NCBI RefSeq assembly: GCF_014529535.1
Contig: NW_023503325.1
Location: 2,650,826 to 2,714,825, forward strand
DNA from: Bradysia coprophila
Taxonomy: Eukaryota; Arthropoda; Insecta; Diptera; Sciaridae
Reading direction: 5' to 3'
DNA length: 64,000 nucleotides
The position numbers and the translations under genes are program-made. Below are positions 1-11,507 of the stretch, in pieces. Numbering within the stretch: position 1 is the first letter of the stretch; each line of letters begins with the position of its first letter. The notes under the pieces were generated by a model. That model searched no databases, was not told the origin of the DNA, and was given only the letters and a program-made list of their open reading frames with translations.

Positions 1-209
1 ATTGTTGGCTCGTACACCTAATTATCTAACTAAACATAAGCTTGTGTTGTTGATATTGACTATGTCAGATAATTTCATTATCATCGCACTGCGCACTTCT
101 TTTTTTCGCATTTCGTAATGACTCGAGTGTAAGAAAGTCATCAACTAACATCCAATTTTTTGCTTGTTAACAAAACAAATTTCGACCAAGAGATTACGGA
201 AACGAAACT
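1..209. other. 5' flank of the SMYD4-like gene
   Basis: AT-rich flank that should hold the promoter and 5' UTR of the plus-strand gene starting at 210. I see no convincing TATA or initiator element and no coding frame. A transcription start cannot be placed from sequence alone. Confidence 0.4.
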
Positions 210-2900
210 ATGAAATCAGTGACAGTATCCCGATCGTCTCTGGAAAAATTCTCCGCATCGAATGGGCAAAGTGTGTCCATGAAATTCAGAATCGAGGGGG
301 ATTCACTGTTCGAAGATGGGAAACTGTTCGAAGCGCTCGAGTGTTACAATAAAAGTTTATCTTGGGCGGAATTAAATTCTCGTGACAGTTCATTAGCGTA
401 CGAACGCCGAAGTGCTGTGTATTTTCGAGTGAAGGAATACGAATTGTGTTTAGATAACGTCCAATCAGCTCTTAGTTGTTGTGAAGACAATGCTAGGACA
501 GAAAGTCTCGGTGAACGTAAAAAAATGTGCGAAGAGTTGATGGGATATGACCAGCGTAACATCGACGCTGATCCGTCCAGCTTTTTCAAACTCTCATATC
601 AAGCAAACGATAAAATTTCATTTATCGTTGATTGCCTTGAATTGCATGAGAGCAAAGATTTTGGTCGATTTATTATCACGAACCAAGGTCAAAATTGGCT
701 GTCCATTGCCATTATGTTTCGAATTACTTTACTTCGTTGATTCCTCTTGTTCACATTATACTATTTGCTCCGTCCACAGACTTACAGCCGGGCGATATTA
801 TTGCTATCGAGGAACCGTTTTTCAGGACAGTGACCATCGAAGCAGCTCACACACGATGTACAAATTGTTTGAAATCGAACAAAATGAATTTGATTCCTAG
901 CACGGCCAGCCAAACAGGTAAATTTTTCTTCTCCGAATTTATTCTCTGAATTTCTGTCGTTTTATCGAATAAAACGCCTAGTGTTCAAGTAGATTGCCTA
1001 TCGGGCAAGCTCTGCAGTTTTCTGCAGCTTTCTGAAAGTTTTTATCAGAACAACAAATAAATTTCCTTTAAACGGCAACCACAACCACCAAAGCCGAACA
1101 ATTCTTTCTCTGAAGAAAGCCAAAGAACAATAACATGATTCGAGTCATCAATCTCAAGTCTTGATATATGTAGTTAGCAGAAAATTCGAGCTCTCAAGTC
1201 TTGATATATACCACCTTACACGACCTCAAGTCCTGACACATCAAGAACTAGGAGTGGTAGTTTTGATATATCAGGTATCGAAAACGTTGAAGACTTCAAT
1301 GTCTATCAAAATTCAGGCTCAGGTCAAATTCGGGTCGAACCATTACAGATTCAGATCAAGTTCAGGTCTCGGTCATGGATCTGAATTGAAACAGATTAAA
1401 CCGAGCCTGTTCCGAGCCTTAATCACATTGATTTCAGAATCTTTTGCGAAGTTCCACATGTTTGTGCAAAAGCAGATTAATCAGATCAAATTAGTTTTAA
1501 CATCTATATGAGACACGGCATTAGTCAGTCGGTAACAGGGATCACCGTTCGTAAAAGGTTAATGAACGTTAGTCAATGCTCATTGTCGTGCTTTAACATT
1601 ATGTATATGGATAACTGTCCATTATCAAGCTGCCTTATCTCCGGACTGACTACCAGGGGACACACTGGACAATGTATGCAAAAAAGTTTCGAACAGCCCG
1701 AAAAATTGAAAATTTCCTACAAAAACTACAAAAGCTCAGTATGGCCAGTCTAGGTCTGCCTTAAATCCTTTCGCGAAAATCTCTTATTTCGTCCTAATAA
1801 AAACTGCGTGTAGCCTATAAACCATCCACTAACAAATTTCTTTTAATTTCTTAGCAATGTTCTGCTCTAAGGAGTGCATTGAAGTAGCAACAAATAACTT
1901 CTTCCGTGCTGAAAATATGCTTAAGATGCACGATATCAAGCAAAGAATGCTTTTTGAGGCATTAGCCATTTGTGGTGGCAGTTTCGATAAACTGAATCAA
2001 CTGATGGACGCAACCGATTTCAGACAATCGACTGTTTTCGATTTTGACCTAAAAAATCCACAACATCCGCTTTACAAATACAATTTGCTCATGTCAATTA
2101 TGTCACTTTCCCAGATTGCGACGGTTTCGGATGAAGTGGTTTCGTACCTGTCGCGTCATCCCATTTTGAATTCCATAGAAGACGGACATGATAAGGAAAT
2201 TGCACAACGATTCCTGTTGCGTTGCTATCGCATATTAACCGTTAATTCATTTGGCATTGAGTGGGTGGTACCGGCCCGGCCGCGCGATTTTACCAAGGAC
2301 ACAATTGTCACAAAACTGGCTGGCGATGCACTGTGTCTGTTCGGATCGTTGATAAACCATTCATGTACACCGAATGTAGACCGGATATTTGTTGGCAATA
2401 AATTCGTGTTCTTCGTACGGCGACCGATTCAGAGCGGACAACAATTGTTTGTCAGTTACGGGTAAAGTTGTTTTTAATGCATTTAAGTTACACTCGAAGC
2501 GGTACAACACTGTCGAGTGTATCTTATTGTTTTTTCCTTGCCACAGTTTCATTTTCACTTTCATTTGGTTTCCTCTCAATTTCGGTTCGAAAGGGCTCTC
2601 TTCCTGGATATACCACGGGAAATACGCCAACAGAACTTGAAGGATGAGTATGGTTTCGTATGCTGTTGTGAGGCTTGTGCCGGAGACTATCCCACTGCTG
2701 CCATTTATCCCTGGACTGGCATTCCGTTAGTGGTGAAAGAATCGTCGGAAGTGAGCGAATGGAAGGAGGAATTTACCAGAAACTGTTTGAAAATCGTGAA
2801 AAAGCAACATGTCTACTCGCATTCGGAGCTGTGTTTGATAATGATGAGAAATGTGTACCTGTTAGTAGCCATTGCTAAGACTGAACCGTTCATATTTTGA
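210..2900 (+). CDS. SMYD4-like SET and MYND domain protein
   Basis: Four exons join in frame: 210-687, 780-917, 1855-2461, 2594-2900 (509 residues). SMYD proteins are SET-domain lysine methyltransferases or related adaptors. The N-terminal part has TPR-like helices (about residues 25-95), followed by the SMYD4 start of SET (GRFIITN, then DLQPGDIIAIEEPF). The MYND region lies at about 188-220. SET motif NHSCTPN is near residue 370 and SYG ends exon 3. A post-SET cysteine cluster (CCCEAC) is in exon 4. The last acceptor is inferred at 2592-2593 because it alone keeps frame and restores the segment before RQQNLKDEY. Four of the eight expected MYND zinc ligands are not visible. The C-terminus is short for SMYD4. 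A poly(A) signal AATAAA lies at 2913-2918. Insect SmydA paralogues are an alternative label; the substrate is unknown. Confidence 0.82.
918..1854. other. Repeat-bearing intron 2 of the SMYD4-like gene
   Basis: This 937-base intron is far longer than the gene's other two (92 and 132 bases). It contains a stretch at about 1310-1420 rich in CAGGTC, TTCGGGTCGAA and CAGATTCAGATCAAG words. Similar AGGTC/CCTGAA-type stretches occur at 19360-19530, 34890-35320 and 59330-59400. No coding exon is needed here to keep the reading frame. Confidence 0.5.
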
Positions 2901-3106
2901 TTTTTGTTTGTTAATAAATCTTAACCAAATACGAAGCACGTTGTACACATTTAATATTGGAGAACATTACCATTACTACTGCAGAAGCAGTGAAATTTGA
3001 TTGCATTATAATTGCTTCAACATTGCATTTAAAACGGGCCCTTCTAGATCAATAATAGTGACGAGTATGCAAATTTGCAAACTTTAGATGCTTCTGTGGC
3101 ATAAAA

Positions 3107-3232
3107 CGTTGTATGCAACTCAATGCAAAGTACTTTATTAGGCTCTAGATGTGTAATTATGACACGAGGACGTGTGTCGTAATACACATCGTGAGTCTAA
3201 TTAAGTACTTTACACTGAGATTCATACAACGT
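3107..3232. repeat. Imperfect palindrome, MITE-like
   Basis: The left arm begins ACGTTGTATG and the right arm ends CATACAACGT. The arms pair over about 58 bases, with internal words AAAGTACTTTATTAG and CTAATTAAGTACTTT and a short loop near 3170. A related sequence (GCATAAAACGTTG followed by CTTTATTACTC) occurs at about 40735-40800. Confidence 0.7.
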
Positions 3233-4620
3233 CCGTAACGCTTGTTCCCTTGAGAAGTTGAGTAATAATTCCTACCGGGATTTTCAAAATTTTGACGAAT
3301 GAACTTGAATTCATCACATTGTAGTAGGTGTTTATTTTAAGAATAATTTCTTCCCTGTTACGTCGTTGCGTGATATAAGAAAAGTGGAAGTTTACAGCTT
3401 CGTCTTGTCATCCATTTATCAACTGACCTACAAAAATTATTCGTTGCCATCGAACCGTTAGAGCGCCGTTTTTCACACGAGTTTCTTACTCTAATATTCT
3501 GAAATATTGCATCATTGCGCAGGTACTGGCTTTCTCACACAAACCGAAAAATGATGAAAAGTATGTGCACTTCGTTCGGGCTACAACTCGCAAAATTGCC
3601 TAAAATCAATCGTCCAAAACAGATACTCAAAAAAAATTTCATGTAAGCGGTCGAAAACCCGAGAAAAATCTCGAAACTCCCTCATTTTCGGCCCCGACAC
3701 ATGAAAAATACTATTTCATACCTAGGACCCGAAAAGTGCAACTTCGTCGCTCTGTTTCTCCGTCGAATATGAAAAATATTATTCGTACCACGGACTAACT
3801 CTTTTTAGCGTATTCGATTGTAGACCTAAGACTTTTAGTCCTAGGTACGATTCAAGAATAAGTGAACGTAGCCTCGCTAATCGATGTATTTTCTGTGTGA
3901 CTCGTGACTCGTGTGACTCTTTACGAAATCGAATTGTGTTCACTTATTCCTGGGATACTATTTCAGTTCACTTTTTCATCGACTCGTTTACTTCAAATTC
4001 AAATTTTAGGCATAATTACGGCGTGAATATAGTACATAAGAAGTTTTTTTGAGGAAAATTGTGAACAGACAAAAGTGATAAATAAAACAGTCAATTCGAA
4101 CACCAAAAAATGAAAATCTTTTTAATCTAAAACTATAAAAAGTCCTCTTTGCATCGAATTCAGGATCCAGCAGGTTTTTAGAACACCGAATCTTAACAAT
4201 TACATATCAGCATTCCAATGAGGTTTTTATGTTTCGGGGCCAGAAACTCGGGTTTTCGACCCTCACATGAATTTTTATATGCTTCCTACTGCGGGACGAA
4301 AGAAAAAAGTGTAAACCCACAGGCTGAAAGTGACAGCCCACAATTTTACATATTTTTTTTCGAGTTTTCGTCACTTTACATGAAAGTTTACATACGTATA
4401 TGTGTCTGGGACAGTTAATTTTAGGCTTCTTCACTACATTCAGGCAAAACTTTGACATAAATTTCAATTAAAATAAAATTAATAACATTAAATTAACTCG
4501 TGACATTGCCTAGAATCAATATTGCAAGATACATTCGTAATAGTGTACTACTGTCTCGTCTCGAAAATCGTAACGAGATTTGAATCAGTTGCCCAAAACT
4601 AGATACGCAATAGTATGTTG

Positions 4621-5009
4621 TGTTACAAGTATTGTAATGTTGATTTTTTCAGCACTAGACCCAAGTTTTCCTTACGAGCGGAGCGAGTAAGGAAAATTGG
4701 GTCGTGTGCTGAAAAAATCTCATTACAATACGTGTAACACATCATGCTTTGTGCCAACCGAGAATTGAAATAGACAAATGCACAAAAATTCAGAATTTTC
4801 ATTGTAAACAATCACTCTTCGAATTTGATCGATCACGTTGCTTTGCATTTTTTTAAAACGAATGCTGTAATAACTCATACGAATTTCATTTCAACACTGG
4901 TTTGAGTGTTGTAATAAGCCATGAAAACGGGTGTTGTAATTTTGGACATTTCAATCTAGTTATCGATATTGAAATCCGTCGTATTTCAATTCTCGGTGGC
5001 ACAATAGTC
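4621..5009. repeat. Composite inverted-repeat element, copy 1
   Basis: The first half (4621-4740) is a near-perfect palindrome centred on GAGCGGAGCGAG, with arms containing TTTTTTCAGCAC and GTGCTGAAAAAA. The second half (about 4747-5006) is bounded by TGTGCCAACCGAGAATTGAA and its inverted partner TTCAATTCTCGGTGGCACA. The whole block reappears in reverse orientation at 32498-32836, so it is a dispersed element. No coding capacity. Confidence 0.72.
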
Positions 5010-6220
5010 ATTTGTGTACCTGTTTTGTACGATTGATTTTAGGCAATTTCGCGGTAGTGGCTTAAATCAACCGTCCCAAACTGGTACAATGTGACTTTTC
5101 ATGCAAAGGGCAGAAAACCCGAGAAAATTTGAAAAATTACCCTCATTTTTGGCCCCGAAGCATGAAATAACATTCACGCCGTAAGTGTGGTCGAAATTCA
5201 AAAACTTTCTCATGTAAGTCTTTTTCACGCAGCGTCATTTTCATACAAGGTTGGTCAATCATTATTTGTGTAGCTTTTTTGATTTCTTTACACCTACTTT
5301 AAAAAGTCAGAGAATAGGAGATTACTTACCAATGATGGAAATGGTACTTCTTCTGTGAAATTTACCGATCGAGGCGTAGCTCGACTTTACCTCACGTTTT
5401 TGAATTAAAGTTATTTGTTCTCACATGGCTACCTCTTCAGCTACCAAATGATGTGAAACAACCTGTGAGACAAAGTACGCAACAATGTGCGACATGCTGC
5501 AAACGTCGCAAACGCACGACGCTTTGTGTGGTAGGATACAACCTATAAAGCTCATTCTGAGTTTAATCGTCGAAGAGACAGGTCCAATTTGAACTTGTGA
5601 GTATCTTTTTTCTTTTCGATTTTTCTTCTGATTCGTCATTATCAAAAGTGTTCAATTTGTCGTTTCTAATTGAATGGCATTGGTAACATAAATGTTTTGG
5701 TCGTTCAAAATCGTGAAATTAAATGCTCAAAAAAAGTCAAATTACAAAATGTGATTCGGTAACGGCAAAGCACTGACAGTGCGTTGGTAACGGTGGTTAT
5801 TCTCATTGAAAATTGTATTTTCTTATTGGATTCAGCCCACGCTTGTGCTCTGATTTCTACGAAAAATTAATATCAGTAAAAGTTTTGTAGATCTTAACTG
5901 GAAAAAGTGATAAAATTAAAAAGTCCAAGCGACTCCAAGCTAACCTAAAAAAATGCGCACTTGATGCGACAACGCAAACAATGGACAAAACAACAGAGAA
6001 CAAAAGAACCTTTGTTACATGTCTGACCGCCAAATGAGTTGAATAGCAAAGAAAGTAAAAACTGTTTCGCGTGACAATTAGAATTTTACTTAAGCAACAA
6101 AGTTCACATGGAATCTATACGATCATTTTGTTGTTATGTCGTTTCAGAGTTTTACGCTCGTTAGAATTTCCCATTCTTCTTTCAGATAAAATTAAATCGA
6201 ATTAAATATACAACAACAAC

Positions 6221-9200
6221 ATGACAGGGCGTGGTCGATCTCGTGGAACGCCAGGATTGCACCATGCTGACGAAGCACAGCCACGTACTGGTGCTGGCCG
6301 TGGACGGCCACAACAAACCCCACTGGCTCCTGTTCCGGTAATTTTCTTTTTGTCTTTTTGATTAATGTTTGCTGTGTTTATAGCAACAATAATTTTCTTT
6401 TACCAAACAGACTCAACCGGCTCCTGCACCATTCGTTCCGCCAGCTTCACGAGGATCTGGAGAATCAAAAGGCAGAGGCCGACCTCATGTGGTTGTGCAA
6501 CAACCACCGCCACAACAGTCTGCAGAGCCACCACAAGCACCCGCATCACGTAAGTAACCTAATTTTTTATTAATTTTTTTCAAAGCCAAAGTTCATTGTG
6601 TGTATCTTGTCACTTCGGCAATGTTCTAACAGTTTTTGTTTATGTCCAAGGTGGTGGAAACGGTGGGAATGGCGGCGGTGTCGGAAAAGTGGATCGTGGT
6701 TCCGTTCGAGCTAGAAATATCATCACGGATATTATCCAAACGAAGCCGCAAAACATTCAGTCGAAAAAGGGAACGTCAGGTCAACCGGTAGCACTATTAA
6801 CGAATCACTTTCGCCTGCTGAAGCAGCCCAACTGGCAGCTGTATCAATACCGAGTGGACTTCAGCCCACAGATTGAGCTCCGCGGACTGCGTAATCGACT
6901 TATTTACGAACAAAAACCTACGTTGGGTGGATACTTGTTCGACGGAACGATGTTGTTCCTTTCGGTAAAGCTGCCGAATGAAGTGACTGAGTTTATGTCC
7001 AAAAATCGCGAGGGCGAACCGATCCAGACGACGGTCAAATACATCAATCCCATCGATATGACTGCAGCCGTTTCCGTGCAGATATTGAATTTGATATTGC
7101 GGCGAAGTATGGAAGCATTAAAGCTGCAATTGGTTGGCCGAAACTTCTTTGACGCAGTTGCAAAAGTAAGATCGTTTGTGGGAACACTCCAATCGGGTTA
7201 CATTTCAATTTTTCTTTTTTTTCGTAAATCAGGTCGATATTCCTCAACATCAGTTGCAGCTCTGGCCTGGCTATCTCACTTCTATTCGACAGCACGAAAA
7301 CGACATCATGTTATGCGCTGAAGTTACCAACAAAGTGATGCGTACAGAAACATTGTACGACATCCTGCAAAACTGCGTCCAGAACGAGCGGTCAAACTTT
7401 CAGATTGCGTACGAAACCGCAGTTCTTGGTATGACGGTACTCACAGCGTACAATAACAAAACGTACCGGATTGATGGCATCGACTTCAAAATGTCCCCGA
7501 AAGAGACATTTGACACACGCGATGGCGGTAAGATTTCCTTTGTACAATACTACAAGGACAAGTACCACTTGTCGATTCGTGATGCCAATCAGCCGTTACT
7601 GGTTTCGAAATCAAAAGAGCGCGATCGTAGAGGCGGAGAGCCCGAATTGATTTTATTGGTTCCGGAATTATGTCGAGCAACCGGTTTGACCGACAATATG
7701 CGAGGTGACCATCGGTAAGTTTATTCTTTCCTTTGATTGAATTGTTGCACATGAAACGGCTTATGATGATTTACCGTTCATTACAGACTGATGTCGGCAG
7801 TGGCAGTTTATACAAGACTAGCGCCAAAAGCTAGAATCGATCGACTAAATGCGTTCAATCAACGCCTTCAGAACACTGCCGAAAGTACGCTGAATCTCAA
7901 AGAGTGGAACTTCACTTTGGACAAGAACATGGTTCAGGTGAATGGTCGCCAGTTGGCTAATGAAAAGATTGTTTTCGGAAACAATAAGACGTGAGTATCC
8001 AATCTAATTTCGATTCGGTTGCACCTTTCGTTCGGAAATACGATAGACTAGCAAGCAACTGAACAATAGCGTGTCAGTTTGACATACAGTGAATACGACC
8101 AAACTCTGTCAGAAATCTCAAAATATTTTTCAAACCCATTTTAACAGGGCGGTGACCAACCATGAAGCGGACTGGTCTCGCGAATTTAGAAACATCTCGA
8201 TGTACACCTCTCAGCATTTGAAAAACTGGGTGGTAATTGTACCACAACGGAAGCGGCGCGAGGCAGAAGATTTCATTGGAATTCTGCAGAGAGCGGGAAG
8301 TGGAATGCGATACGAAGTGGTAAAACCACAAATGTGAGTTAAACGTTTGGGCGTGGGGGAAATCGAACCTTGCAATCAATTCCGAATCTTCAATCTTCTT
8401 TCAGCATTGACATTCCGGATGATCGAGGCCAGACTTATTCCAACGCTCTGGACCAAGCATTCCGGGGAGATCCTCAACTGGTCATGTGTATTGTGTTGAA
8501 CAACAATGGAGACAAGTACAGCCTAATCAAGAAGAAATGCTGTGTGGAACGGGCTATTCCGTCTCAAGTCATGGTTGTGAAGACGATAACTCCAAAACAG
8601 GGCAAAGAACTTGGTTCTCTGATGTCCGTTGGAACGAAGGTTGCCATACAAATAAATAGCAAGTTGGGTGGGGCACCATGGATGGTAGAAATGCCAATTC
8701 CAGGTCTCATGGTCGTTGGTTTTGACGTGTGCCACGACGCTAAGGATAAATCGAAATCGTACGGGGCGTTAGTCGCTTCGATGGACATGAAGAAGGCACA
8801 GAATTATTTCTCTGCCGTTACACCACACAAAAATGGCGAGGAATTGAGCAATCAACTCGCCCTGAATATTGTGAAAGCGTTGATGTGCTTCAAAGGGCAG
8901 CACAACGCTCTACCGGAGCGAATTGTCATCTACCGAGATGGTGTCGGTGAGGGCCAGACCAACTATGTCTTTGAACACGAAGTCAAGAACATCCTCAGTA
9001 AACTGAACGAACATTATGGCAGCGCAGCGAAGGAGTTGAAATTCTCCTTTATCGTCGTTTCGAAGCGTATCAACACGAGATTCTTCAAAGGCGGCATCAA
9101 TCCGAATCCGGGCACGGTTGTTGACGATATTGTCACACTGCCAGAAAGGTAATGCGTTTTGATTTTGTTCAAGTAAGTGTGTTGTTACTCAGCGACAACA

Positions 9201-9543
9201 TTCGTTAATCTGCAGATTCGACTTCTTCTTGAATTCGCAATACGTGCGAAATGGCACTGTTTCACCAACCAATTACAACGTTCTTTACGATACAAGTGGT
9301 TTGTCACCCGATCGTCTTCAGATTCTCTCCTACAAAATGACTCATCTGTACTACAATTGGTCCGGTACGTATGCACTGTGCACTCTAGGTGGATTGGAAT
9401 TACATTTGTATTTTGTTCACACATTAGGTACGTTGGCTGTACCAGCCGTATGTCAGTATGCCCACAAGTTGGCATTTTTGGTTGGCAACTTCATTCATCA
9501 GTCGCCGTCGAACATACTCGAGAAGCAGCTGTACTTCCTGTAA
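6221..9543 (+). CDS. piwi: Piwi/Aubergine-clade Argonaute
   Basis: Nine exons with consistent frame: 6221-6337, 6411-6549, 6651-7165, 7233-7714, 7787-7990, 8148-8333, 8405-9148, 9216-9364, 9428-9543 (883 residues). Piwi proteins bind piRNAs and silence transposons. The N-terminus is arginine-glycine rich (GRGRSRG, GRGRP, SKGRGRP), the usual substrate for arginine dimethylation and Tudor-protein docking. PAZ is at about residues 298-410 and PIWI at about 560-870. Slicer residues are visible: Asp in GFDVCHDA (about 654), Asp in IYRDGVGEG (about 725) and His in [11 protein letters not shown] (about 857). The protein ends QLYFL, as expected for the clade. The sequence does not settle whether this is the nuclear Piwi or cytoplasmic Aubergine orthologue; AGO3 seems less likely. 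The start codon follows a CAACAACAAC leader. Confidence 0.93.
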
Positions 9544-11507
9544 AGCAATTTTCACTTTGTGGACGTGCAAGGCGTAAGATTTGGACAAAAAATCGTTTTT
9601 TTTTTACATTTTATTAATTTTTCGTTAAATTGGGTATGGCCGCCATGACCATTCAAAGAGCCAATTGAATTATTTTTTTAACTTTTTAAAAGCTCAATCA
9701 TAAGATTGATGGTTACCATTCCATATCAAGCCAGACTTGTGTGAATTGAACAAACTTTTTTTTGTAGCAATACTTTTGTAAGAGATAACAACTAGCCTAT
9801 GAACTAGGCTCTGCAATTAAGCAAGACTTAATAGCTCAATCGAGCAATAGACTTTCTTTGTGACAAATATTTTGGAAATCTTTTCATTTGGTGCTACCAT
9901 CACATTCCGTTTAGAGTGTAAAGTGAAATCAGATGCCACAAGCTGGCCTAAGTTAAAGTAAAAGGAGAACAAGGTAAGAGACATTGTGTCCATTCGTACA
10001 AAGAATAAAGACTGGAAGTAGATATCCATGGAGAGAATTCAAAGTTGAACGCAAACTCGATCCAGCTCCTAGGATGAAGTACCGCAAAAGGGTCCTTTCT
10101 GAGGTGAGCCTGCGTAAGTACAGAGAGCAATGTCAACGAAAATGGCTTGAAATTGAAACATTGGTTCACTGAGGATTGGGAATATTTTTTTTAATTCGTA
10201 CGACGAAGAAATAGCAATTGGCAAGAGATCCTTCCGGCGGAAGATTCTAAATTTCAATTTGCTGTTTATACGTGTCTGTACGAGGTTAAATAGTCATACG
10301 CGCGTCTGGTAGTGTTAAAAAACGTATAAGACATTTGGGGTTGGAGACACATTAGTCGCATACCATGTCTTGCTGTCGATGACACATTAAATAGCCGCAG
10401 GTTCAATAGGCTCAATACTACACATCCGAAGTGTCACATCGACAAAGTGTAGATGAACGATACGATTTTTCACTTGCCATTTTTCTGCTCAATTTGTCTC
10501 GAGGTTTGGAGTTACTTGGTGATGACTCGCAAATGAAGATTTTTTTTCTTTTACCGATTTCCTTGCCTTAGAAACAAATTTGGAATAAGTTTTACTCTTT
10601 CATGCTAAAGTTTCTCTCTTTCTAAAGTTTAATTATTAACTGCATCTGACTTTTAAGCCCGTAATGAAAGTTTTATGGTCGCGGGCAATAGCATTTTTTA
10701 TGAAGAACACCAAATTTCGGCGGCTAGTGGGTCGCGAAATTATATCCGTGCGTTATCGTCAGAGTTAAGAAAACTTTTCAAACAAGTCCGAAACAGCATA
10801 TTAAGGACAGTTTACGCCCTCCTCAGGTTAGATAGCTACTTTTTCACTTTTACGAATCAGCATCGACTTAACAGAATTGTCTCAGTCTTGGGGAATCTTC
10901 TTTTTCGGATTCATTGAGCTTTAGTTTGGTGATGGTAATTGTAATTCTAGCCATCCTGCAAATATCAAACAAATATGATAGAAGTAATCAATCAATGAGT
11001 TCTGACTAGCGTTCCATTTTATATAGCAGGAGTATGTTTAAGATTGTATGTGAAACTAAAAGAAGAGAGTTTGTGAAAAGTTGATCTAACAATTGATGTC
11101 GAACAGGAGAATTTAAAAACAACTTGTGCAATCGATCCTTTAAATTAGAATGTGGATCGAATTAGCACTAATTTGAGAAAGAACAAATATTAGGCACCTG
11201 TTTGGAAATGTTTGTTTGGACGAGATGGTGATTGTGATCCTAAGCCGAAGGCGCGAATCATAATCCAACTCATCAAAATAAACATTTGAACATTTGTGCA
11301 CATCATTTATAATGTGTAGATGCAAGATAGACCCAAACTCCCTCTCCGAGCTGATGCATAATGTTACTTTTGAGGGAGAATAAATACGAACGCTGAGAGG
11401 GATTTTTTTTTTACATTTTTTGAATAGTCACATTATCTGCCTCTTTGATAAAAACCAAATTGTTCGTATACTCAACAAACATTTATAATTGATTTAACGG
11501 ATACATG
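9544..11507. other. Intergenic between the Piwi and protease genes
   Basis: This begins with the Piwi 3' UTR. A possible poly(A) signal AATAAA lies at 10004-10009, about 460 bases past the stop; nearer weak signals may be used instead. The remainder is AT-rich with no convincing gene. Short open frames near 9984-10172 and 10675-10917 have no recognisable domain or splice context. The minus-strand protease 3' UTR lies at the right edge. Confidence 0.45.

Larger units (their letters stand above)
2901..6220. other. Intergenic, repeat-rich
   Basis: No gene supported. It holds palindromes at 3107-3232 and 4621-4740, an inverted-repeat element at 4747-5006, and at 5280-5420 a piece of the repeat family also seen at about 21670-21780 and 22886-23024. 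The last few hundred bases before 6221 should contain the Piwi promoter, but no core element is recognisable. Confidence 0.5.

Noticed and set aside
2517-2593. Extra coding sequence before the last SMYD4-like exon (FHFHFHLVSSQF)
   Set aside because: The stretch is a pyrimidine-rich acceptor tract; starting the exon at 2594 fits the phase of exon 3 and the family, whereas the earlier AG does not.
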